Source: Heterorhizobium halophytocola (lineage in GTDB: Bacteria; Pseudomonadota; Alphaproteobacteria; Rhizobiales; Rhizobiaceae). Taken from it: 64,000 nt of DNA. The notes beneath the pieces were generated by a model, which was not told the DNA's origin, made no database searches, and was given only the letters and a program-made list of their open reading frames with translations. The translations under genes were made by a program, and so were the position numbers. The DNA is taken from positions 558,001 through 622,000 of the forward strand of contig NZ_JAGGJU010000001.1 of assembly GCF_017873095.1 (NCBI RefSeq), read 5' to 3'. This document shows, piece by piece, positions 35,125-42,996 of the stretch (position 1 is its first letter; each line of letters starts with the position of its first letter).

Positions 35125-36147
35125 TTACTGGCCGACCTTGGAATTCCATTCGGTGAGCCATCCGTCGCGCTTGTCCAGCGCCACATCGGACGGGATCAGG
35201 GTCAGGCTCTTGGCGGTGTCCTCGCCGTAGGTGATGTTGTTGGCGACCTCATCGGACACCTTCACCTCGGCGTTCGCCGGGCTGTCGACCAGCTTATCGG
35301 CAAGCTTCGTCTGGACATCGGTGGAGAGCCAGAAGTCCATGAACTGCAGCGCCAGGTCCTGGTTCTTCGAATTCTTGGTCAGCACCATGACGTTCATGCC
35401 GCCGGTCTGGCCTTCCTTCGGCGTGGCCCAGGCGATCGGCATGTCGAGCTTGGTGAACGGCGCCCAGGCGAAGCGGCCGATCGGGGCTGCCCAGATCTCT
35501 TCCTGCTGCATCAGCTGCACCAGCTGCGAGGACTTGACGTAGAAGGTGACGATGTCGTCCTTGTTCTTGCCGATGGCCTCGATCGGCGCCTTCAGGTCGG
35601 GGGCATCCGAGCCGAGCGCCTTGCCGAGCATGTAGAGCGCCGGCGGGCCCTGGTTGGTGGTGACGTTCGGCCAAGCGATATGGCCGACATATTCCGGCTT
35701 CAACAGATCGGCCCAGCTGTCGATCTTCATCTTGTCCGAGCGGTAGGCGATCGAGGTCGAATAGAAGGTGTAGCCGACGCTCATGCCGTCGCCGTTCGGA
35801 TCCTTGGCGATGTCGTAGAGCTTGTCGAAATTGGAAAGCTTGGAGGTGTCGACCTTGTCAATCAGCCCCTTGCGCGACGCAGAAAGCGCGTCGGCCATCG
35901 AGACGACCGCCATGTCGACCACCGGATTGGCTTTGTTCTCTTCCATCTTGGCGAGACGCTCTACGCTGTTACCGGTCTCGACGACGAGCTTGCAGCCGCA
36001 CATCTTCTCGAAGGGGTCGTAGACGATGGTCTTGAAGTCGTCCTGAGCGAAGGCATAGACGGAGATCGTCAGCGTCTTGTCGTCGGCATGGGCGAGACCC
36101 GTGCTCAGCAGCAGGGCGGCAGCCGAGGCCAGCATTTTCGTCTTCAT
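35125..36147 (-). CDS. ABC transporter periplasmic binding protein (PotD-like)
   Basis: 340 aa with a Sec signal peptide (MKTKMLASAAALLLSTGLAHA, cleavage after AHA) and a PotD/type-2 binding-protein body (DDKTLTISVYAFAQDDFK, VGYTFYSTSIAYRSDKM, TKLADKLVDSPAN). The family includes polyamine and other cation-binding proteins, but the operon's nucleoside hydrolase and adenine deaminase suggest a nucleoside or nucleobase ligand. The gene begins inside the stop codon of the LacI gene (ATGA) with AAAGGA before it. Confidence 0.9.
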   Translation of the reverse strand: MKTKMLASAAALLLSTGLAHADDKTLTISVYAFAQDDFKTIVYDPFEKMCGCKLVVETGNSVERLAKMEENKANPVVDMAVVSMADALSASRKGLIDKVDTSKLSNFDKLYDIAKDPNGDGMSVGYTFYSTSIAYRSDKMKIDSWADLLKPEYVGHIAWPNVTTNQGPPALYMLGKALGSDAPDLKAPIEAIGKNKDDIVTFYVKSSQLVQLMQQEEIWAAPIGRFAWAPFTKLDMPIAWATPKEGQTGGMNVMVLTKNSKNQDLALQFMDFWLSTDVQTKLADKLVDSPANAEVKVSDEVANNITYGEDTAKSLTLIPSDVALDKRDGWLTEWNSKVGQ

Positions 36148-37211
36148 GGGGCATTCCTTTCAGAAGGTTGGCGGCGCGATGAGGAAGCTGCGACGGCGGC
36201 CGAAGTTTGCCGGGCGATCAGGGTCATCGGCACGCGGCCGGCCCCTGCGACCGCCACGGCACGGCCTGTCGGAGGGATCTGTTGCGGAGCCGTTTCGGCG
36301 ATCATGTCGGCCAGCGCCTGCACAGCCAGTTCGGCAATCGTCGCCAGGTCCTGCCGTACGGTCGTCAGGCTCGGCGTCACTGCCGTCGACCAGACGAGAT
36401 CGTCAAAACCGGTCACGCTCACATCCTCCGGCACGCGGATGCCGGCGCGCTGCAGTTCGGTGAGCGCGCGCAGGGCCTGAAGGTCGGAGACCGCGGCAAA
36501 GGCGGTAAAGCCGCGATCGACAAGGGCCTCCAGTCCGAGCGGACATCCCTGCCCTGCCTGGCGTTCGATGGTCTCGACCCAGAGCACCTCGACGCGCACC
36601 TGTCTGGAAAGGCCCGATTTCATGCCGCCGATGCGGTCGTTCTGCACGTTCGAGCGCGCATTGGTACCGATCAGCACGATGTCGCGATGACCGAGACCGG
36701 CCAGATGTTCGGCAACCAGCTGGCCGCCCTGCCAGTGATCGGCAGACACCGTGTTTCCCGGGGTGGAGGGACTGTCAATGACGGCAACCGGGCAGCCCAG
36801 ATCGGCGATGCGGGTGCCAAGGCGCGGCACGACGACGATGCCGTCCACATCCCGCTCCAGCAGGCGGTTGATCGCCTCGGTCTGCCTTGCGGTTTCACCG
36901 CGGCTGTCGGCGATCAGCACGCCGTATCCGGCTTCGCTCGCGGCATTCTCGATAGCCTGAGCGATCTGCGGGAAAAGCGGATTGGCGATATCCGGCAGAA
37001 CGAGGCCCAGGACCTGGGTGCGACCGGTGCGCAGGGCGCGACCTGCAAGGCTCGGCGTGTAGCCGATCTCGGCGGCCTTCGCCCTGATCCTGTCGGCGAG
37101 TTCGGCGGAGACCCGTCCCTTGCCCGACAGCGCATTGGAAACCGTCGCCGAGGAGACCCCGAGCGAAGTTGCAATCTGACTAAGTGTCGAACCGGGCCGG
37201 TTGGCAGCCAT
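36144..37211 (-). CDS. LacI-family regulator heading the purine operon
   Basis: The 355-aa repressor has an N-terminal LacI helix-turn-helix (STLSQIATSLGVSSATVSNA, LSGKGRVS) and a periplasmic-binding-like effector domain. It is the first gene of the operon and overlaps the binding-protein gene by 4 bases, so it is probably autoregulated together with its targets. An 18-bp palindrome 13 bases upstream of its ATG is a good operator candidate. The effector may be a purine or nucleoside, inferred from the cotranscribed genes. Confidence 0.92.
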   Translation of the reverse strand: MAANRPGSTLSQIATSLGVSSATVSNALSGKGRVSAELADRIRAKAAEIGYTPSLAGRALRTGRTQVLGLVLPDIANPLFPQIAQAIENAASEAGYGVLIADSRGETARQTEAINRLLERDVDGIVVVPRLGTRIADLGCPVAVIDSPSTPGNTVSADHWQGGQLVAEHLAGLGHRDIVLIGTNARSNVQNDRIGGMKSGLSRQVRVEVLWVETIERQAGQGCPLGLEALVDRGFTAFAAVSDLQALRALTELQRAGIRVPEDVSVTGFDDLVWSTAVTPSLTTVRQDLATIAELAVQALADMIAETAPQQIPPTGRAVAVAGAGRVPMTLIARQTSAAVAASSSRRQPSERNAP

Positions 37212-37223
37212 GCGATGCCTGCG

Positions 37224-37241
37224 TGATTAAACGATTAATCA
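37224..37241. promoter_or_regulatory. candidate LacI-type operator
   Basis: TGATTAA-acga-TTAATCA: 7-bp perfect arms around a 4-base centre containing CG, the usual architecture of LacI-family sites, placed just upstream of the lacI-type gene. Confidence 0.6.
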
Positions 37242-37574
37242 ACGCTAGCGTCTTTCGTCGGCTTTGTCCAATCGTTTTACCGAGCCCCTGCCCGGCAACG
37301 ATCGACACGCCCGGATACCAGCCGGCAGTGAAGGGGCATGGGGGCACATTGGCACGGGCGGGGAAGCGTCGGGCGGTCACGCAACCGGCGGCGCACACCC
37401 GATCTATAATTTTCTAGCATAACGTTATTGCAATCAACATTAATTGCATCCTATTAAAATTCCTGCTTCGCTTTATTCGATGCGAACGCGCACTATATCG
37501 CCATAGCAGTTGGACTTCCGACCTCGTCAAAGAGCCCCGGCAGCCCCTCCACCCCGACCCTGTCAGGAGGCTTC
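37242..37574. promoter_or_regulatory. divergent control region, purine operon / sugar dehydrogenase operon
   Basis: About 330 bases without a gene. Positions 37400-37500 are strikingly AT-rich for this genome and contain the palindrome ATAACGTTAT (37419-37428) and GCAAT-N8-ATTGC (37430-37447), followed by TATTAAAAT (near 37452-37460). This probably forms the promoter of the dehydrogenase operon with a regulator site. Confidence 0.45.
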
Positions 37575-38330
37575 ATGACCCAGCACTGTCCACCGCGCCT
37601 AACCAGGCGCTCCTTCCTCTCCACGATGTCGGCGGCATTGCTGGCCGGCACTGCGGGTCCCGCACTCGCCCGCGACTATCCCGGGGGCACCCTGCCCTGG
37701 AACGCCTATTCCTCCGAGCCACCAACCCAGATCGTGCCCGGCGGCTGGAAATTCTTCACCCCCGCCGAGGCCGCGACCGTCGAGGCCATCGTCGATCGGC
37801 TGATCCCCGAAGACGATCTTTCGGTGGGTGGCAAGGACGCCGGCTGTGCGGTCTATATCGATCGCCAGCTGACGACATTCTACGGCAGCTCGGACCGCCT
37901 CTACATGCAGGGACCGTTCAAGCCCGGCCTGCCGACGCAGGGATACCAGGGCGAGTGGACCAATGCCGAGCGCTATCGCCGCGGTCTCGGCGCCATCGCC
38001 AAATATCTGAACGCCAACAAGTCCGGCGCAACCTTCGCCTCTCTGTCCGACGAGGACAAGGATGCCTTCCTCAAGGACATGGAAGCCGGCAAGGTCGAAC
38101 TTCCGGATGACGTGGATGCCAAGGCCTTCTTTGCGCTGATCCTCGGCAACACCATGGAAGGCTTCTTCGCCGACCCGGTCTATGGCGGCAACAAGGACAT
38201 GGCGTCCTGGAAGATGCTGGGCTTCCCCGGAGCTCGGTACGATTACCGCGAATATGTTTCCAAGCACAACCAGCCCTTCCCGCTGCCTCCGGTTTCGATC
38301 GCTGGCGCGATGAACTGGAAAGCGAAGTAA
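37575..38330 (+). CDS. gluconate 2-dehydrogenase subunit 3 family protein (small subunit)
   Basis: 251 aa with a twin-arginine signal (RLTRRSFLSTMSAALLAGTA, ending in ALA), then the small-subunit domain with FFTPAEAATVEAIVDRLIPEDD. In this dehydrogenase class the small subunit carries the flavoprotein across the membrane by the Tat pathway. AGGAGG lies 6 bases before the ATG. First gene of the three-gene operon. Confidence 0.92.
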   Translation: MTQHCPPRLTRRSFLSTMSAALLAGTAGPALARDYPGGTLPWNAYSSEPPTQIVPGGWKFFTPAEAATVEAIVDRLIPEDDLSVGGKDAGCAVYIDRQLTTFYGSSDRLYMQGPFKPGLPTQGYQGEWTNAERYRRGLGAIAKYLNANKSGATFASLSDEDKDAFLKDMEAGKVELPDDVDAKAFFALILGNTMEGFFADPVYGGNKDMASWKMLGFPGARYDYREYVSKHNQPFPLPPVSIAGAMNWKAK

Positions 38331-38340
38331 AGAGCAAACC

Positions 38341-40107
38341 ATGACAAAAATTCTTCCCCACAAGGACGTCGTGATCATCGGTCTCGGCTGGTCCGGTTCC
38401 ATCATCGCCAATGAACTGACGGACGAGGGCCTCGACGTCGTCGCCATCGAGCGCGGCCCCTGGCGCGACACCGGCACCGATTTCAATATCGGCTACATCC
38501 AGGACGAACTGCGCTACGCCATTCGCCGCGACCTGTTCCTGCAGCCGCGCGTCGAAGCCATGACGATGCGCAACAATGACGGACAGTCGGCGCTGCCGAT
38601 CCGCGAATACAACTCCTTCCTGCCGGGCAATGGTGTCGGTGGCGCTGGCGTCCACTGGAACGGCCAGACCTGGCGCTTCTGGGACAGCGACTTCCAGATC
38701 AACAAGCACCTGACGGAACGTTATGGCGCGCAGAAATTCGACGGTCTGACGCTGCAGGACTGGGGCGTCACCGCCCAGGAAATGGAAAAATCCTACGACA
38801 AGTTCGAATATCTTGCCGGCATTTCCGGCAAGGCCGGCAATGTCAACGGCCAGATCCAGGAGGGCGGCAACCCGTTCGAGGATCCCCGCTCGCGCGACTA
38901 CCCGCTGCCCCCGATGGAAATGACCTACGGCCCGACCAAGTTCGCCGAAGTCACCAAGGGCATGGGCCTGCACCCCTTCCCCTGTCCTTCCGGCAACCTG
39001 TCGAAGGACTATGTCAATCCGCTGGGTGTCGCCATGGGCCAGTGCACCATGTGTGGCTTCTGCGAGCGTTTCGGCTGCGCCAACTATTCGAAGTCCTCCG
39101 CCCAGACGACCGTGCTGCCGGTTCTGATGAAGAAAAAGAACTTCGAGGCGCGCACGCTTTGCGAAGTGCTGCACATCGACAAGGACGCGTCCGGCAAGAT
39201 GGCCAAGGGCGTGACCTATGTCGACAGCTCGGACGAGGTCTGTTTCCAGCCGGCGGACCTGGTGGTCGTCACCGCCTATGCGCTGCACAATGCCCGCCTG
39301 ATGATGCTCTCCGGAATCGGCCAGGTTTATGATCCGAACACCGGCGAAGGCACGATCGGCCGCAACTACTGCTACCAGACCAATGCCGGCGCGCGAGTCT
39401 ATTTCGACGACGAGAACTTCAACCCGTTCATCGCCGCCGGTGCGCTCGGCATGACCTGTGATGACTATAACGGCGACGCCTTCGACCATAGCGATGTCGA
39501 CTTCGTCGGCGGCGCCGGCATCAACTGCGTGCCCTCGAGCGGCCGGCCGATCCAGTCTCGTCCGACACCGCCCGGCACACCGGCCTGGGGAAAGGACTGG
39601 AAGAAAGCCACGGCCGAGACCTACAAGAGCTCGCTGGCCTTCGGCTCGCAGGGGTCGAGCTATCCGGTCGCCGGCAACCACCTCGATCTCGATCCGACCT
39701 ACAAGGACCGCTTCGGGCGTCCGCTGCTGCGCATCACCTTCGACTTCCCGGACAACGACCTGCGCATGTCGCATTTCGTCTCCGACCGCATGGAAGATAT
39801 CGCCAAGGCCATGGGGGGCCGCGAGCATACCGTCAGCCGCGCCAAGAAGGGCTGGAACTCGGCCGTCTACCAGAGCACGCACAATACCGGTGGCGTGATC
39901 ATGGGCACGGATCCGAAGAAGAGTGCGCTCAACAAGTATCTGCAGAGCTGGGAGGCGCACAATGTCTTCGTCGTCGGTGCGTCGGCCTTCGCCCACAATG
40001 CCGGCAAGAACCCGACCGGCACGGTCGGCGGTCTCGCCTTCTGGGCTGCGGACGCGATCCGCAACCAGTATCTTCGCAACCCCGGTGTAGGTCTGGTGTC
40101 CGCATGA
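38341..40107 (+). CDS. GMC-family flavoprotein dehydrogenase (large subunit)
   Basis: The 588-aa catalytic subunit has an N-terminal FAD motif (VVIIGLGWSGSIIANELTDE), the GMC region GNGVGGAGVHWNGQTWRFWD and the C-terminal signature SAFAHNAGKNPTGTVGGLAF. A cysteine cluster CTMCGFCERFGC (~235-246) matches the place where some FAD glucose/sugar dehydrogenases of this class bind a 3Fe-4S cluster. It oxidises gluconate, a polyol or a sugar in the periplasm and passes electrons to the cytochrome subunit; substrate unknown. It lacks its own signal and should be co-exported with the small subunit. Confidence 0.92.
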   Translation: MTKILPHKDVVIIGLGWSGSIIANELTDEGLDVVAIERGPWRDTGTDFNIGYIQDELRYAIRRDLFLQPRVEAMTMRNNDGQSALPIREYNSFLPGNGVGGAGVHWNGQTWRFWDSDFQINKHLTERYGAQKFDGLTLQDWGVTAQEMEKSYDKFEYLAGISGKAGNVNGQIQEGGNPFEDPRSRDYPLPPMEMTYGPTKFAEVTKGMGLHPFPCPSGNLSKDYVNPLGVAMGQCTMCGFCERFGCANYSKSSAQTTVLPVLMKKKNFEARTLCEVLHIDKDASGKMAKGVTYVDSSDEVCFQPADLVVVTAYALHNARLMMLSGIGQVYDPNTGEGTIGRNYCYQTNAGARVYFDDENFNPFIAAGALGMTCDDYNGDAFDHSDVDFVGGAGINCVPSSGRPIQSRPTPPGTPAWGKDWKKATAETYKSSLAFGSQGSSYPVAGNHLDLDPTYKDRFGRPLLRITFDFPDNDLRMSHFVSDRMEDIAKAMGGREHTVSRAKKGWNSAVYQSTHNTGGVIMGTDPKKSALNKYLQSWEAHNVFVVGASAFAHNAGKNPTGTVGGLAFWAADAIRNQYLRNPGVGLVSA

Positions 40108-41327
40108 AAACGCTTCGCACTTTCCTGGCGTTTGGCGCCTTTACTCTCGTCGCAACGGGTGCGGCCTACGCCGGCGACGCCGACCAGGGCAACGACATCA
40201 TCGACGGCCGCTACCAGGCGGTCCTCGGCGACTGTCAGGCCTGCCACACCAAGCCGGGCGGCGAGCCCTTTGCCGGCGGCGCGCCGCTGGAAACGCCTTT
40301 CGGCACGCTGGTCCCGCCGAACATCACCCCCGATGCCGAGACCGGCATCGGCAACTGGTCGCAAGCCGACTTCCACAAGATGATGAAGACAGGCATCGGT
40401 CATGACGGCATCCGCCTCTACCCGGCCATGCCCTATCCGGCCTACACCAAGATGTCGGATGACGATATCGATCACCTGTGGCGCTACATGACCACGATCG
40501 AGCCGGTGCACAACGACGTCGAGGCCAACCAGCTGCCCTTCCCGTTCAACATCCGTCTGGCCATGCTCGGCTGGAACATGCTGAACTTCAAGGAAGGCGG
40601 CTTCAAGCCGGACCCCAACCAGTCAGCCGAATGGAACCGCGGGGCCTATATCGTCCAGGGCGCCGGTCACTGCGCCACCTGTCACTCGCCGAAGTCCTTC
40701 CTCGGCGCCGACAAGGACAGCGAATTCCTGCAGGGTGCTTCGCTGCAGGGCTGGTATGCGCCCAACATCACCGGCAACGGCTATGACGGCATTGGCAGCT
40801 GGAGTGATGATGATCTGGTCCAGTACCTGAAGACTGGCGTCAACGGCCATACCATGGCGTCAGGCCCGATGGCCGAGGCCGTCGAAAACTCGACCTCGCT
40901 GATGAATGACGGCGACCTGAAGGCGATCGCCGTCTACCTGAAGAGTCTTGGCAACAAGGATGCGAAGAAGCCTGAGCCGATCAAGGCCGACGACAGCCAC
41001 ATGACGGCGGGCCTTGCCATCTATCAGGCCAATTGCTCGGCCTGCCATGGCGCGGACGGCAAGGGTGCCAACCAGCTCTTCCCGTCGCTAGCCGGCAATT
41101 CCATCGTCCAGCAGAAAAGCGCTGAAACGCTGGCTCATCTGGTGCTGGCCGGCAGCCAGGCCGTCCACACGAAGGGCGCTCCGACCACGCCGGCCATGCC
41201 GTCGCTGGCCTGGCGCTTGAAGGATGACGACGTGGCAAACGTGCTCACCTATATCCGCAACAGCTGGGGTAATGCCGCACCGGCCGTCGATGTGAGCACT
41301 GTTGCTGACGTGCGCCAGCCGGACTGA
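40104..41327 (+). CDS. triheme cytochrome c subunit of the dehydrogenase
   Basis: 407 aa with a Sec signal peptide (LAFGAFTLVATGAAYA, cleavage after AYA) and three CxxCH heme sites: CQACH, CATCH and CSACH, one per cytochrome domain. This is the electron-transfer and membrane-anchoring subunit of GMC dehydrogenase complexes and feeds ubiquinone or the oxidase chain. Its start overlaps the large-subunit stop by 4 bases. Confidence 0.93.
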   Translation: MKTLRTFLAFGAFTLVATGAAYAGDADQGNDIIDGRYQAVLGDCQACHTKPGGEPFAGGAPLETPFGTLVPPNITPDAETGIGNWSQADFHKMMKTGIGHDGIRLYPAMPYPAYTKMSDDDIDHLWRYMTTIEPVHNDVEANQLPFPFNIRLAMLGWNMLNFKEGGFKPDPNQSAEWNRGAYIVQGAGHCATCHSPKSFLGADKDSEFLQGASLQGWYAPNITGNGYDGIGSWSDDDLVQYLKTGVNGHTMASGPMAEAVENSTSLMNDGDLKAIAVYLKSLGNKDAKKPEPIKADDSHMTAGLAIYQANCSACHGADGKGANQLFPSLAGNSIVQQKSAETLAHLVLAGSQAVHTKGAPTTPAMPSLAWRLKDDDVANVLTYIRNSWGNAAPAVDVSTVADVRQPD

Positions 41328-41384
41328 GACAACACGCGCTGCCGGAACGCCTATGGTCTCCGGCAGATATCTTCGACCTTCAAT

Positions 41385-41410
41385 GGGGGCGGATTTCCGC
41401 CCCCGTTTGC
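41385..41410 (+). terminator. intrinsic-type terminator after the dehydrogenase operon
   Basis: GGGGGCGG (41385-41392) and CCGCCCCC (41397-41404) form a perfect 8-bp stem with an ATTT loop, followed by gtttgc. A second hairpin GCCGGA/TCCGGC (41341-41346/41359-41364) precedes it. Confidence 0.7.
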
Positions 41411-41516
41411 GTCTGACGCCACCCTCGGCACGTCCAGGGATTGCTGCCGCAACGGTCCTCTGTGGCATCGTTTGCCGGGACTGACATCTGCCTGTCATCT
41501 GCTCCGGCTAGAGAGA

Positions 41517-41532
41517 TTGCACGCGCGTGCAA
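41517..41532. promoter_or_regulatory. 16-bp perfect palindrome, candidate LacI operator
   Basis: TTGCACGCGCGTGCAA is perfectly palindromic with a central CG, as in LacI-family operators. It lies 30 bases before the start of an ABC operon that encodes its own LacI-type regulator at 47686. Confidence 0.65.
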
Positions 41533-41562
41533 CACTCCTGACGACCCATTTCTAGAGGGCTG

Positions 41563-42921
41563 ATGATGACCATCCTCAAAAATTCCGTTTCGATTGCATT
41601 TACCGTCGTATTGCTGGCGGGCACCGCCTGCAGCGCCTTCGCCAGGGACGTAACCGTCAAGGTCTGGGCCGGCGGCACCAGCGAATCCTCCATGTACCGC
41701 ATCGACGCCATCAAGATGGCGGCCGATATCCTCAGCCGCGAAGCGGCGGTGCGCGGTGACGACCTGAAGGTCAATGTCGAAGGGCAGACATGGACCGGCT
41801 GGGACGACTTCAAGCAGGCGGTGACGCTTGCAGCCGAATCCAACACCGCGCCGAACATCATCGTCTCGGGCCATGAAGACATCGGCCCGTGGTCGAAGTC
41901 CGGCCTGCTGCGTCCGATCGAGGACTATGTCGACCTCGATGCCTGGCCGCTCAACCAGATCTATTCTAACCTGCTGGATGTCGCGACCTTCGATGGCAAG
42001 CTCTGGGGCATTCCGGAAGATGCCGAGGCCCGTCCCTTCTACTTCTCCAAGCCGCATCTGAAAGCGATCGGCTATACCGACGAACAGATCGAAGCCCTGC
42101 CGGAAAAGGTCGAAAGCGGCGAATACACGCTGTATTCGATGCTCGACGACGTGAAGAAGATGCAGGACAAGGGCGTTGTCGAAAACGGCATGGGCTTCAT
42201 GCCGCGTCCGGTCAACGGCACCGATTACTGGCAGTTCTACCAGAGCTTCGGCGGCGAGATGACCGACAAGGAGACCGGCAAGCTGCTGCTCGACAAGCAG
42301 GCCTTGACCGACATGTACCAGTTCTTCGTCGATGCGGTCGACAAGGGTGTCGTGCCCTCGACCTATCTCGGAACCGCCTGGGACAGCTGGCATGACGCCG
42401 TCGCCCACGACAAGGCCGGCGCCTGGCATGGTGGCACCTGGCATAAGGCCGAGTGGGAAACCAAATGGGGCCTGAAGGATTTCTTCGGCCAGATCGAGCC
42501 GACCCTGATCCCGGCCGGCAACGCGCGCGGTCGCGCCAATACGATCACCCATCCGCTGGTCTACCTGCTGTCCACCACAGGCAGTGACGACGATGCGACA
42601 ATCGCAGCTGAACTGATCTCGATTGCTTCCGAGCCGCGCATCAACGCACTGCACGCCGTAAAGTCTGGCCACCTGGCAATCGGCGAAGCCGAAGCCGGCG
42701 TTCCGCTCTATGCCAATGACCGCTGGACGACGATCGCGACGGAGGAATTCCTGCCGCACGCCAATTCGATCCCCAACGATCCCGATTTCGGCGTCGTCTG
42801 GAAGGCGATGTACAAGGGGCTCGAGGCTTCCTGGACCAAGTCGTCTTCCGTCGCCGATGCCGTCGACGGGGTCGAGACCGAAGTCAGGACGACGCTCGGC
42901 GACAAGGTCGTCATTCGCTGA
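41563..42921 (+). CDS. ABC transporter sugar-type binding protein (family 1)
   Basis: The 452-aa precursor has a signal peptide (MMTILKNSVSIAFTVVLLAG, cleavage near AFA) and the body of a large carbohydrate-type extracellular binding protein (DVTVKVWAGGTSESSMYRID, TFDGKLWGIPEDAEARPFYF). Homologous families bind oligosaccharides, polyols and glycerol-3-phosphate esters. The same operon encodes a double glycerophosphodiesterase and an inositol-phosphatase-like enzyme, so an inositol- or glycerol-phosphodiester ligand is likely (inference). AGAGGG precedes the ATG. Confidence 0.9.
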   Translation: MMTILKNSVSIAFTVVLLAGTACSAFARDVTVKVWAGGTSESSMYRIDAIKMAADILSREAAVRGDDLKVNVEGQTWTGWDDFKQAVTLAAESNTAPNIIVSGHEDIGPWSKSGLLRPIEDYVDLDAWPLNQIYSNLLDVATFDGKLWGIPEDAEARPFYFSKPHLKAIGYTDEQIEALPEKVESGEYTLYSMLDDVKKMQDKGVVENGMGFMPRPVNGTDYWQFYQSFGGEMTDKETGKLLLDKQALTDMYQFFVDAVDKGVVPSTYLGTAWDSWHDAVAHDKAGAWHGGTWHKAEWETKWGLKDFFGQIEPTLIPAGNARGRANTITHPLVYLLSTTGSDDDATIAAELISIASEPRINALHAVKSGHLAIGEAEAGVPLYANDRWTTIATEEFLPHANSIPNDPDFGVVWKAMYKGLEASWTKSSSVADAVDGVETEVRTTLGDKVVIR

Positions 42922-42937
42922 TTTCAGGCTTCAGACA

Positions 42938-42963
42938 CCGGGTGGGACGATCGTTCCGCCCGG
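42938..42963. other. 26-bp near-perfect palindrome between binding protein and permease
   Basis: CCGGGTGGGACGA followed by TCGTTCCGCCCGG pairs along its whole length with two G-T wobbles. In mRNA it should form a very stable stem just after the binding-protein gene, a common device to protect or over-represent that message. Confidence 0.6.
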
Positions 42964-42996
42964 CGCTTCTTCCAGTGCCAATGTCGAGACATTCCG

